A stretch of DNA of 51,364 bases, taken from positions 1 through 51,364 of the forward strand of contig JAPLGZ010000307.1 of assembly GCA_026389895.1 (NCBI GenBank), read 5' to 3'. A model generated the notes under the pieces. The model ran no database searches. It had not been told where the DNA came from and saw nothing but the letters and a program-made list of their open reading frames with translations. Positions 1 to 9,300 of the stretch are shown one piece after another. Every line of letters begins with the position of its first letter. The stretch's first letter is position 1. This stretch comes from Chloroflexota bacterium. GTDB taxonomy: Bacteria > Chloroflexota > Anaerolineae > Caldilineales > Caldilineaceae. Made by a program: the position numbers and the translations under genes.

Positions 1-83
1 AATACCGCCGAGCCCACAAGGCCGGTAACCACACTGGTCGGTTAAAATGTCGGCTTGTGAGGGCAGGTAGTCGTAAGTAATGG

Positions 84-286
84 CCCATGTGGATCAAGGT
101 AAGGCTTTTATCGACCAATCGTGCCGGTTGAAACCGGCACCTGCTACAGAAAACCGGTTAAAACCGGTTGGCCTGGCCCGTGATTGTGTGGTCGCCAGTG
201 CGTTTTTGCGCAATTTTTGTACCAGCCGGTGAATTCATTCACCGGTGCAACATTGTCCATTATTCCCTGACCTTGATCCACATGGG
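84..286. repeat. 203-bp element with 17-bp perfect terminal inverted repeats
   Basis: The sequence CCCATGTGGATCAAGGT at 84-100 is repeated as its exact reverse complement at 270-286. Inside are two compact hairpins: 121-140 (GTGCCGGTT, 2-nt loop, AACCGGCAC) and 226-245 (CCGGTGAAT, 2-nt loop, ATTCACCGG), plus a run of AACCGGTT motifs at 151-169. There is no coding capacity. The layout fits a non-autonomous MITE-like or REP-like element. A direct target duplication is not obvious. Confidence 0.55.
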
Positions 287-340
287 TGATGAACCTTGAT
301 GGCCCTACCTGCTAAGAGATAACTGACGCATCTTTACGCA

Positions 341-556
341 GAAAGAGGTGGGAAGGCCGAAACAGCTCGCTCTGTCCCCCTCCCTTCCCAGGGGGGCGGG
401 AGCCTGCCGGGCGCGCGTGGGGTTGCTTTGCCGTCAACCTGAAGGCCACCGCCACCCCCACCTAACCTCCCCCAAACAGGGGAGGAACTAAGGTGGGAAG
501 GCCGAAATAGATCGTTCTGTCCACCAAGCGGCTCCCTCCCTGTTTGGGGTGGGGTG
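341..556. repeat. Two adjacent copies of dispersed palindromic repeat family A
   Basis: The core GGTGGGAAGGCCGAAA followed by a short variable stretch and TTCTGTCCACC appears at about 347-379 (truncated right end) and 492-525. The second copy is flanked by complementary C-rich and G-rich arms containing CCCAAACAGGGG (about 473-484) and CCCTGTTTGGGG (about 538-549). Related copies occur at 35400-35532 and 43462-43580, so this is a dispersed family and not a local coincidence. Confidence 0.6.
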
Positions 557-627
557 CCTGTGCCATGTTATCGGCTAGCAAGCATCATTCGCTTACACTG
601 TGCAGATTGGCCTGATGTAGGATGAAG

Positions 628-1770
628 CTAGGAGCTTGGCGTCGTAATCCTAACCGTTGTGCCATCACCGGGGTGCGACTGGATTTCTAGGCGCCCGCCG
701 AAAAGTGCTAAGCGCTCGCGCACACTGTAGAGACCAAAACCGCTGGCGCGGCTCATCCGGGCAACCGTCTCTGCATCAAAACCTCGGCCGCTATCTTCGA
801 CCTCAATCACCATTTCGTTGTTACAGCGAAAGAGTCTGATCTGCGCTTTTAAGGTGCCGGCGTGTTTGACAATGTTAAATAACAATTCGCGCACAAGCTG
901 GAAAAGCAGCACGCGCAAGTCTTCATTGGGCGCCTGACAGCTGTCATCACAATCTAAGGCGACTTGGAGTGCATGGGTCTCATGCATCTGGCTTGCCAGC
1001 CAACGGAAAACCGCAGCAAGCCCTTCATCTTTCAAAACTGGGGGGCTTAATTCTACCGTCAGTGTGCGGGTGGCTTGAATGGCCGCCCTGACTAAAAAAT
1101 CAATCTCTTCGACATGCTCTCGGACCTCAGAGTCTGGGCTCGGCGCCGCGTCTAGACCAATCAGGTGCGCACGCATCTGAACACCATATAACATCTGTTG
1201 CACATTATCGTGGAGGATCTGAGAGATGCGTCGGCGTTCGCGCTGTTCGGCCAGCGTCAGAGCCGAGGCTAATTCGCGGACTTGTTGATTCTTTTCTTCC
1301 AGATCGGCCGCCTGGATCACGAGTCGGCGTTGTTTCTCTTCTAATTGAATGCGCAGCGCTACTTTTTCGATGGCATTGGTCACCGCATGATCAAGTGATG
1401 CGCGCGAAATGTGGTCCTTAACCAGATAATCTTGCGCCCCTTGTTGCATCGCCTTGACAATGACTTCTGGGCTCTCCTCGCCGGTTAGTACAACCACAGG
1501 AACATTTTGGCGGACACAAACCGAAAGCACCTCAAAGCCATCCACGTCTGGTAGACGATAGTCGAGGAGAACACAATCGGGCCGCAAGTCGTCTATCATC
1601 TGGAGGGCCTGATGGCCCGTGGAGGCATCATAGACAACATAGGGCGCGTGATAGCTTGTCAATAGACTGCCCGTATTTATGCCATAATCGTGGCGCAGCA
1701 AGCGATGCACCACTTCGCGATCAACATCGTCATCCTCAATCAAAAGCACTTGAATTGTATGGTCGGTCAT
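628..1770 (-). CDS. Receiver-HisKA_3 histidine kinase (NarX/DegS-like)
   Basis: This 380-residue cytoplasmic protein has an N-terminal receiver domain (about 7-125) with acidic cluster Asp13-15, phospho-acceptor Asp70 in VLLDYRLPD, Thr95 and Lys118. A coiled-coil linker (about 140-175) leads to a HisKA_3 dimerisation domain with the phospho-accepting His187 in RISQILHDN, then a HATPase_c domain ending in GFGLYSVRERL. HisKA_3 kinases normally pair with NarL-type receivers; the HTH-less NarL-type receiver at 21394-21816 is a possible partner (inference). The start codon overlaps the stop of the Rcp1-type receiver upstream by 4 bp, with GAGG 7 nt before it, so the two are translationally coupled. 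The fused receiver suggests that this kinase is itself controlled by phosphotransfer from another kinase of the island. Confidence 0.9.
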   Translation of the reverse strand: MTDHTIQVLLIEDDDVDREVVHRLLRHDYGINTGSLLTSYHAPYVVYDASTGHQALQMIDDLRPDCVLLDYRLPDVDGFEVLSVCVRQNVPVVVLTGEESPEVIVKAMQQGAQDYLVKDHISRASLDHAVTNAIEKVALRIQLEEKQRRLVIQAADLEEKNQQVRELASALTLAEQRERRRISQILHDNVQQMLYGVQMRAHLIGLDAAPSPDSEVREHVEEIDFLVRAAIQATRTLTVELSPPVLKDEGLAAVFRWLASQMHETHALQVALDCDDSCQAPNEDLRVLLFQLVRELLFNIVKHAGTLKAQIRLFRCNNEMVIEVEDSGRGFDAETVARMSRASGFGLYSVRERLALFGGRLEIQSHPGDGTTVRITTPSS

Positions 1771-2207
1771 GCAGCAGCCTCAGACGGAAATTCGACAATA
1801 CGCCAATACATATCGAGCATCGTGATTAAATTAATAAAATCTTCGCCGACTCGCGATTTTAAAATATAGCCAGCAATCTGTTCATTGTAAGCTGCCACCA
1901 CATCTTCGTCGCGACTAGAGGTGGTGATCACGAAGACAATACTATGCTTTAACGCCATGTCCTGACGTAATTCTTGTAAGAACTCAACCCCGTTCATGCG
2001 TGGCATGTTGATGTCTAGGAGGATGATGTAAGGGCGCGGCAAGCGTACGTAATCACCTTCACCGCGCAAGGCGCGGAAGGCTTCAATCCCATCCGGCACA
2101 ACGGTAAATGCATTGCCGATTTTTTGTTTGCGAAAGGCCCGGACAATCGCTTCCGCATCTACGTCATCGTCCTCTACCAACAACATTTGAACACTTTGTA
2201 CAGCCAT
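1767..2207 (-). CDS. Rcp1-type CheY-like response regulator (copy 1)
   Basis: Single receiver domain of 146 residues without an output domain. The acidic pocket is LLVEDDDVD, the phospho-acceptor is Asp65 in IILLDINMPRMNG, followed by the switch Thr in VITTS and Lys in YILKS. The motif set and the C-terminal extension ending in VEFP match Rcp1, the receiver partner of cyanobacterial phytochrome kinases. The ATG at 2207 is preferred over an in-frame GTG two codons upstream because GAGGTG lies 5 nt before it. It is closely related to the receiver at 21973-22431, so the cluster has twin shuttle receivers. It overlaps the next kinase gene by 4 bp. Likely role: soluble phosphoryl shuttle for the large kinases. 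Confidence 0.9.
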   Translation of the reverse strand: MAVQSVQMLLVEDDDVDAEAIVRAFRKQKIGNAFTVVPDGIEAFRALRGEGDYVRLPRPYIILLDINMPRMNGVEFLQELRQDMALKHSIVFVITTSSRDEDVVAAYNEQIAGYILKSRVGEDFINLITMLDMYWRIVEFPSEAAA

Positions 2208-2477
2208 GAACACACCTCAAGAATATCCTTCCACATTCGTCATTGACGCCATTACATGTTTAGATCTGGGTGCGTACATTGTGCTCATCGGTTTGCTCCT
2301 TTGGGTCTACTTTGCCCTGTGCACTGCCCCATCGGCACCCATAAAATTGGCCACGCATGTTGTCAAATGAATAAGCATTTCCACTCTTTAGTATAGCATA
2401 AGGTTACAAGGCTAACATTAATTGAGCATTAAACGGTATTGATGGTCTAGCGCCTAAACCAGTGTGCTCAACTCAGG

Positions 2478-5400
2478 TTAGGTTTTGGGCCACGTAAAGC
2501 GAAAAGTTGCTCCGCGATCCGGTGCTGCTTCGACCCAGATGGTGCCACCACGACTTTCGACCGTCTTTTTCACAATCGCCAACCCGACACCGCTGCCTTC
2601 CACCTGGTCGCGCGGTTTTAGGGTTTGGAACATTTGAAAAATTCGTTCGTAGAATTGTTCAGGAATACCTGGCCCATCGTCTGTAATGCTAAATTCTATA
2701 CTCGCCCCTAAATCACGCACTGCGATCTGGATTCGGCCATCAGGCTGGTCGTGATGTTTGATCGCATTGTTGATCAAATTCCGCAATACCAGCTCTAGCG
2801 GCACGCGCGCGGTGGTTAATTCTGGCATTTCGGCAGGCGCGGTAATGGTAAAACGCTCGGGTGGGGCGAGCAATTTGAGGATATCGGCGATGAGCGCACC
2901 GGTGTCTACCACTTCTGGGGTCTCTTCCATCCGGCCAATGCGCGAATAAGCCAACAGATCGTCGAGCAATTTTTCCATGCGGTTGACGCGACCATGCAAT
3001 TTGGCCAGGTGCTCTTGCGATTTTGCCGGTAGGCTGTCGCCCGCGTCCTGGCTAATCCAGTGGGCCAGGTGTTCAATGGCACGCAGGGGGGCTTTGAGGT
3101 AGTGCGAGGCCACATAGGCGAACTGATCTAATTCCTGATTGCGATGGACCAATTCTTGGGTGCGCTGCTGTAGTTCAGCTGTACGCTCGGTCACACGCTG
3201 TTCTAATGTCTCGTTAAGCCGCTTTAATTCCGCTTCCTGGTGTTTCAGCTCGGTGATCTCGACCACAAGAATCCCAACCGCCATGGTCGTGCCGCCAGCC
3301 TTTACCGGATAGAAACTGATCATCCAATCGCGCTGCGTACCCTCGGCGATGATGGCCAGGCCGTTGACTTCTATATTATAGATGCCCCGCTCACTGGCAA
3401 AGACCTGATCAATGTTGGCAATCACCCACTCGGATGTGCTTGGCAATACTTCGCGGATCGTCCGGCCTAGATAGGCTGCCACTGGCAAGTGGTAGAGATC
3501 GGCCAGCGTTTGGTTGATGCGCAGGTGTCGATATGCTCGGTCGAAGAACGCGAAGCCAAAAGGGGCATTATCCAGCAAAGATTCGAGGAGCGCCAACAAC
3601 TCGGCCTGTTGCTGCTGGGCCGCCCGCAAAGCCAGTTCACCTGCCTTGCGGGTTGAAATATCTTCGAGCACAGCGATAAAATATTGGGGTGCGCCGGTCG
3701 TCGGTTCTCGTTGCAAAGAGACCGTGAGATTGGTCCAGATCATCGCGCCATCTTTGCGCAAGTAGCGCTTTTCCATGGAATAGGTGGCGATCTCGCCCGA
3801 GAGTAAGCGCTGGTTACTTTGCAGATTCTCCCCTAAATCATCTGGGTGGGTGATGGCGTAAGGCGTCAGTTGGAGGAGCTCGGCGCTGCTATAGCCATAG
3901 ATCTCACAGCTGCGTTGATTCACGCGCAGAAATCGGCCATCAATCGAGACATGGGCTAGACCGACGGCGGCCTGCTCAAAGGTGCCGCGGAAACGGGCCT
4001 CACTCACCCGTAGGGCATCTTCGGCCTGTTTGCGTTCTGTAATGTCGGTGACGAGCGTATAGAACCCCTGGGTTTGTCCATCGCTAGCAATGTGGGGCGT
4101 ATAGGTGAAGAGAAAGATCACGGGCTTGCCATCGCGCCGGTGCGTCTGGACTTCAAACGTCACGGTTTGGCCAGCCAGCGCCGCGGCAATGTAGGGGCGC
4201 GCATGCGCATCTGTGGCTTTGCTGACAAAATTGCTAAGTTTGTGGCCAATGATCTGATCCCGTGGGCGCTCAAACCAGCGCTCATAGGCGGCATTGACAA
4301 ATTGATAACGCTCTTCTCGATCAATGTAGGCGATCAAACTGGGCACCGCATCGGTGATCAAGCGCAACTGCTCTTCGCTGCGCCGGAGTGCTTGTTCGGT
4401 GCGCGCTTTTTCGATGGCGTTCCAAGCCAGTGTCGCCACGGCTTCTACAAGGCCTACTTCGTCGGCGCGCCAAGCACGCAGCGTCGCTTGCTGCACGGTC
4501 AAGGTGGCCACCCACCGATCTTCCCGTAGGCAAGGCGCGGCGATGATCCCCTGTATGTCCAAGCTTTGCAATCTCTCCACAAGCTCAGGCGACAGACGCG
4601 AATCGGTGGTGGCGTCTGTAATGATAATGGTCTGCCCGGCGCGCCCGGCGTCGATCAAGACCGGCGCCAATTCTGCGGCTAATGGACGCGCCCCCTCGAG
4701 CCTGATTGTCCCATCCGCGCGCCAGTCGTGTTGTCGCGTGATATAGCCCGCGTCCAGATCGATTTCATTGAGCGAGCAGCGCGCTACCTGTAAGTACGTG
4801 CCCAGTGTGCTGAGCACGATTCGGCCGATTTGGGTCGGTTCTGCGGCGAATTGCCGAATGTGGGCGCTTAGTTCATTGATAAATTGTTGATTGTTGCGTG
4901 TCCGCCGGGTTTCTGTGATATCGCGCACGGCGCCGATAATGCGCACGACGCGCGCTGTATCATCCAGCAAGGGGCGGGCGTAGCCGCGTAGCCAACGGGT
5001 TTCGCCACTTTTCGTGATAATCCGATAGATGCGGTCGTCTGTCTGGCCTGCCCGCAAAATTTTCTGCCGCTCCTCAATGACGGCGTGGTCGTCAGGATGA
5101 ATGGTCGAGCGCCAACCGTCGATCTGTTCAAACTCGGTAAGGGTATAGCCCGTGATCTGTTCCAGCGCCCCGGCGACCCATTCGAAGCTAATTTTGTCAT
5201 CGGCTTCCAGGCGTAGCTCATAGGCAAGATCAGAGCTTAATTCGGAGACAATCCGGAACCTTTCCTCGCGCACGCGCAACGCTTCTTCGGCTTGCTTGCG
5301 CTGGATAAATTGCCCGATCATCCGGCCAATCGTCATCAACATCTCAATCAAAGAAGACTGGTCAGGCGTCAAGCGTTGGCGCGAAAACCATTCCAACACC

Positions 5401-6245
5401 CCAATACAAAGATCGCCGCCAAGAATAGGAAAGGCAAAGTCAGTGCGAAGACCCAGCACAACGAGGCCTGCGTCGCGCCCCGCGTTGACGCCTGAGAAGT
5501 TGGCTTCTTGGGTAAGATCCGTCACCCAACTGGCCTGTTTTGTTTGCCAGACGCGGCGCGCGAGACTGTCGCCCGCCCCAATGTTCAGCGGTTGGGGCTG
5601 GCGCAAAATGTCAGTGGGCGGCGTTGCTTGGTCCCACGCGGCTTGCGGTTCGATGATCGTTGCTGTTGCGTGGCTGGCGCTGCAGATCAGCTGTTGGTGC
5701 GCGGCGTCTGGTTGCCAAAAAATGCAGAATTCGGCTTCCAGATGAAACGCTAACGCTGGCAATAACTCGCCCATCGCCGCCTCAAGCGTTGTTGCGGTCG
5801 CTAGCACGCGCGTGACGGCTTGTTGGGTGGCCAGTTGTTGTTCGACTTGTTTGCGGTCGGTGATGTCAATGCAACTGCCCGTATAGCCGAGCAGTTCGCC
5901 CGTGGCGGCAAAGTGCGGCGCCCCGCGATCCATCATCCAACAATACTCACCGGTCTTTTTGCGTAGGCGAAAGTCGATCTCAAACGCCTGCTGGCGAGCA
6001 AAGGCTTGCCGGTAAATATCGTTGTAATGCACGGAGTCGTTTAGGTGGATACCTTCGACCCATCCATCACCCAATTCCTGGGCCAAGCTACGGCCTGTAA
6101 AGTCTAGCCATTTTTTATTAAAAAATGTACGCTTTCCGGCCGGATCAGCCACCCAGATCATGGAAGGTATTGTATCGATGAGGGCATGAAAGGGCCCTTC
6201 GTTGATTGAGGGAAATAATGGTATCAAATAGTCTCCGGCATTCAT
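2478..6245 (-). CDS. Multi-PAS/GAF sensor histidine kinase with altered H-box
   Basis: A 1255-residue soluble sensor kinase. Domains in rough order: PAS (17-132), GAF (145-315), PAS (325-445), GAF (450-610), PAS (620-745), PAS (750-870), PAS (880-1000), coiled coil, HisKA (about 1035-1105) and HATPase_c (1140-1255; N-box NLINNAIKHH, DDGPGI, GSGVGLAIVKK). No membrane segment is seen, so it should sense intracellular signals, ligands or redox state through PAS/GAF pockets. The phospho-accepting His1048 is followed by Tyr (ASHYLKAPLRA), where the sister kinases in this window have Asp. The C-terminal core is nearly the same as in the kinases at 6308, 14118 and 22610. It sits 62 bp downstream of the CheB-CheR kinase and upstream of an Rcp1-type receiver, its likely phosphotransfer target. 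The start ATG lacks a strong ribosome site. Confidence 0.9.
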   Translation of the reverse strand: MNAGDYLIPLFPSINEGPFHALIDTIPSMIWVADPAGKRTFFNKKWLDFTGRSLAQELGDGWVEGIHLNDSVHYNDIYRQAFARQQAFEIDFRLRKKTGEYCWMMDRGAPHFAATGELLGYTGSCIDITDRKQVEQQLATQQAVTRVLATATTLEAAMGELLPALAFHLEAEFCIFWQPDAAHQQLICSASHATATIIEPQAAWDQATPPTDILRQPQPLNIGAGDSLARRVWQTKQASWVTDLTQEANFSGVNAGRDAGLVVLGLRTDFAFPILGGDLCIGVLEWFSRQRLTPDQSSLIEMLMTIGRMIGQFIQRKQAEEALRVREERFRIVSELSSDLAYELRLEADDKISFEWVAGALEQITGYTLTEFEQIDGWRSTIHPDDHAVIEERQKILRAGQTDDRIYRIITKSGETRWLRGYARPLLDDTARVVRIIGAVRDITETRRTRNNQQFINELSAHIRQFAAEPTQIGRIVLSTLGTYLQVARCSLNEIDLDAGYITRQHDWRADGTIRLEGARPLAAELAPVLIDAGRAGQTIIITDATTDSRLSPELVERLQSLDIQGIIAAPCLREDRWVATLTVQQATLRAWRADEVGLVEAVATLAWNAIEKARTEQALRRSEEQLRLITDAVPSLIAYIDREERYQFVNAAYERWFERPRDQIIGHKLSNFVSKATDAHARPYIAAALAGQTVTFEVQTHRRDGKPVIFLFTYTPHIASDGQTQGFYTLVTDITERKQAEDALRVSEARFRGTFEQAAVGLAHVSIDGRFLRVNQRSCEIYGYSSAELLQLTPYAITHPDDLGENLQSNQRLLSGEIATYSMEKRYLRKDGAMIWTNLTVSLQREPTTGAPQYFIAVLEDISTRKAGELALRAAQQQQAELLALLESLLDNAPFGFAFFDRAYRHLRINQTLADLYHLPVAAYLGRTIREVLPSTSEWVIANIDQVFASERGIYNIEVNGLAIIAEGTQRDWMISFYPVKAGGTTMAVGILVVEITELKHQEAELKRLNETLEQRVTERTAELQQRTQELVHRNQELDQFAYVASHYLKAPLRAIEHLAHWISQDAGDSLPAKSQEHLAKLHGRVNRMEKLLDDLLAYSRIGRMEETPEVVDTGALIADILKLLAPPERFTITAPAEMPELTTARVPLELVLRNLINNAIKHHDQPDGRIQIAVRDLGASIEFSITDDGPGIPEQFYERIFQMFQTLKPRDQVEGSGVGLAIVKKTVESRGGTIWVEAAPDRGATFRFTWPKT

Positions 6246-6307
6246 CGCACGCTATGGTTCATCGCCATGCCTGGGGTTGCCAACCCCTACACCAGTGATT
6301 AAACGTT

Positions 6308-9300
6308 TTATTTGGGCCAGGTAAAGCGGAATGTCGCGCCTTGCCCGATATCGGATGTCACGCTGATTTGGCCACCACGGCTTTCTACGATCTTTTTAAC
6401 GATGGCCAAACCCATGCCACTGCCTTCGACCTGATCGCGCGGTCTTAGCGTTTGGAACATCTGAAAGATGCGCTCATGGAATTGTGGCGCAATCCCTGGC
6501 CCATTATCGGCAACCGCAAATTCAACAAAGTCACCGCAATCATGCGCGGTGATCTGCACATGGCCATGTATTGGCTCATCCTGTCGGTTGTGACTTTGCA
6601 CCGTATGATGTTTGATGGCGTTGTTAATCAAGTTCCGCAACACGAGTTCCAACGGCACGCGTTCTGTATTTAAAGGTGGTATGGCCGTATCGACGGCAAT
6701 GGTAAAACCTTCTGGCACGGTAAATAGTTTGATAATATCGGCAATCAGCGTCTCTAGCTCAACAATTTCGCTGGTATATTGATAGCGGTCGGCACGCGAA
6801 TAGTCTAACAGATCGTCGAGCAATTTTTCCATTCGGCGGACGCGTCCGCGCAATTTATCCAAATGTTCCTTAGAAGAGACCGGCAATAACGCCTGCGCGT
6901 CTTGCACAACCCAGGCCGAGAGATTATCGATGGCGCGTAACGGCGCTTTGAGATCGTGCGAGGCGACATAGGCAAATTGATCTAACTCACGATTGCGCCG
7001 GATGAGTTCTTGGGTGCGCGCTTCTAGCTCGGTGGTGCGTTCCGCCACCCGCAATTCTAAGGTCTTATTGAGTTCTTGGAGTTCGCGCTCATGGCGTTTG
7101 CGGTCAGTGATCTCTTGGATCACCACGTTAATCCCACTCACTTGCCCATCCATGGCGCGCAGGGGGTAAAAGCTGCCTAACCAGGTGCGTTCAAACGCTG
7201 GTTGGGCTGGCGTGAACCCTGTGATTTCCAGATTGAGCAGCGGCTCGCCTGTCACAATAATCTGGCGCAATTGGGCGTCAAGCGTCTTTGCGATGTCGGG
7301 TACGAGGTCAATGCCGCGGCGACCGATGTGTTCGGCAATAGGGCGGCCATTGATTGCGGCGAGTTGCTCATTGATGCGCACCTGCCGTAAATCGCGATCC
7401 AGCACCGCCAACCCAACCGGGGTTGTGGCATAAATGGCTTCGATCTCGGCTAGTTGCTGGCGAATGGTCACGGCATTGGCGCTCAGCTTCTCTTCGGTCT
7501 CTTTGCGTTCGGTGATATCAAACATCACCCCCAGCAAACGGCGGGCGTTGCCGGTTTTATCATAAAAGCCACGGCCACGCGCTGTCAGCCAGTGAATGCT
7601 CGCATCCGGCCAGACTGTCCGATATTCCACGTTTAACTCTATCTCCTCGCGCAGCGTCCGCTCTACTGCTTGGGCGGTGTGGGCCCGGTCGCGCGGGTCG
7701 AGGATGTTCAGAAAGAGCTCATAAGTGGCCTCGACATCTGGCGTCAGCCCAAAGAGGGCTTTACACTGATCGTTCCAGGTCAAGATGTCTGATTCGCTGT
7801 CCCAATACCAGATGCCCATGTTGGCGGCGGTGGTCGCCAATTGGAGCTGTTCTACGCTGTCGCGCAAAGTCTCTTCGGCTTGCTTGCGATCGGTAATATC
7901 GATACACGAGCCGATATAGCCAACAAACTGGTTATCCGCTTCAAAGCGTGGCACGGCGCTAGCGACGACCCAGCGGTATTCGCCGCTGGCATGCCGCAAA
8001 CGGTATTCCATTTCAAAGGGTTGGCGGGCGGCAAAGGCCGTTAGATAGAGGGTCAGGCAGCGGTCATAGTCCTCCGGATGGATGCCTTCCAACCAGCCGT
8101 TGCCCAACTCTTGTTCCAGCCTGCGCCCGGTAAAGTTGAGCCAAGGTTTATTGAAGAAGCTACACAGTGCATCTGCATCGGCCATCCAAACGAGCACCGG
8201 AGCCGTGTCCGCCATCATGCGGAAACGCGCCTCGCTTTCGCGCAACGTCTCCTCGATCTGTTTGAGATCGCTAATGTCCCGCACAACGTTGAGCACGCCA
8301 ATGATATTGCCCTGAAAGTCGCGATAGGGGGTGCGAACCGAATGAAAGGTGTGCAACACATTGTCGATCATCGAAAAAGTTTCGTTGCGTTGTAACTCGC
8401 CGGTCATTAGTACGGGCGCATCTTCGGCCTGAATGGCGTCCACTATCTCGGCTGGAAATAATGCTTGATAAGACTGGCCGAGCATCTGCTCGCGGGTCAG
8501 CCCCACAATTGCGGCGCCGATGTCATTTACTAATAGATAGCGGCCGGTTACATCGCGCACATAGATGCCGTCATTGGTGCCGTTAATGACGCCTTGCAAA
8601 AGGATGTTATTCTTGTAGAGCGCTTGCTCGGCCTCTTTGCGTTCGGTAATATCATGGCTGGTTTCTAAGATATAGGCTTTCCCCTCATGCTCATAGCGCT
8701 GATGACGGCTCAAAACGGTGATGGCGCGACCATCCTTGGTGATGTGTTGTAGCTCACCGGTCCACTCGCCATCCTGCTGGAGGACGCTTTCAAAATGCTC
8801 GAATGGCTGAGGATGGACCGTCTGCAACAGGTTGTGACTGATCTGGCCGATCGCCTCGGTTTTGGTGTACCCATAAAGCCGTTCTGCGCCCTGATTCCAA
8901 TAGGTGATCGAGCCACCTATATCCCACATAAAGATCGCGTCATGGGTCTGTTCCAACATCAGGGATTGGCGGCGCAGGGTTGCTTCGGCGGCTTTGCGCT
9001 CGGTCACGTCGCGAAAGATGCTCAGGATCAGACGCTTCCCCTCAATATCGGCGCCGCGGGCGCTGCCTTCGACAGGAAAGGTCATTCCATTGGCATGGCG
9101 ATGGCGCGCCTCAAAGAGGATATCCCCTTCACTGGCGCGTTGGATCTGCACCGGCAGCGTGGTGAGGGTGGTGGGGTCGCGCAAATCGTGGAGCCGCTTG
9201 GTCAATAGGGTAGCGTAATCATAGCCATAGGTTGCGACTGCTGCTTGGTTGGCTTCGACAATCCGACCATCGGTATCGATGAACATGATGATCTCGTGCA

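Larger units (their letters stand above)
1..627. other. Gene-free, repeat-rich left flank
   Basis: No convincing coding frame is seen on either strand. The stretch contains a 203-bp element bounded by 17-bp inverted repeats (84-286), then two copies of a G/C-rich repeat (about 341-403 and 453-556) that recurs near 35.4 kb and 43.5 kb. It lies downstream of the minus-strand kinase that ends at 628, so part of it may act as transcription terminator structure. Nothing else could be assigned. Confidence 0.6.

Noticed and set aside
4074-4529. Plus-strand frame of 151 codons opposite the 1255-residue kinase
   Set aside because: It lies fully antisense to well-conserved PAS and GAF coding sequence; the frame is open only because of the codon bias of the real gene.
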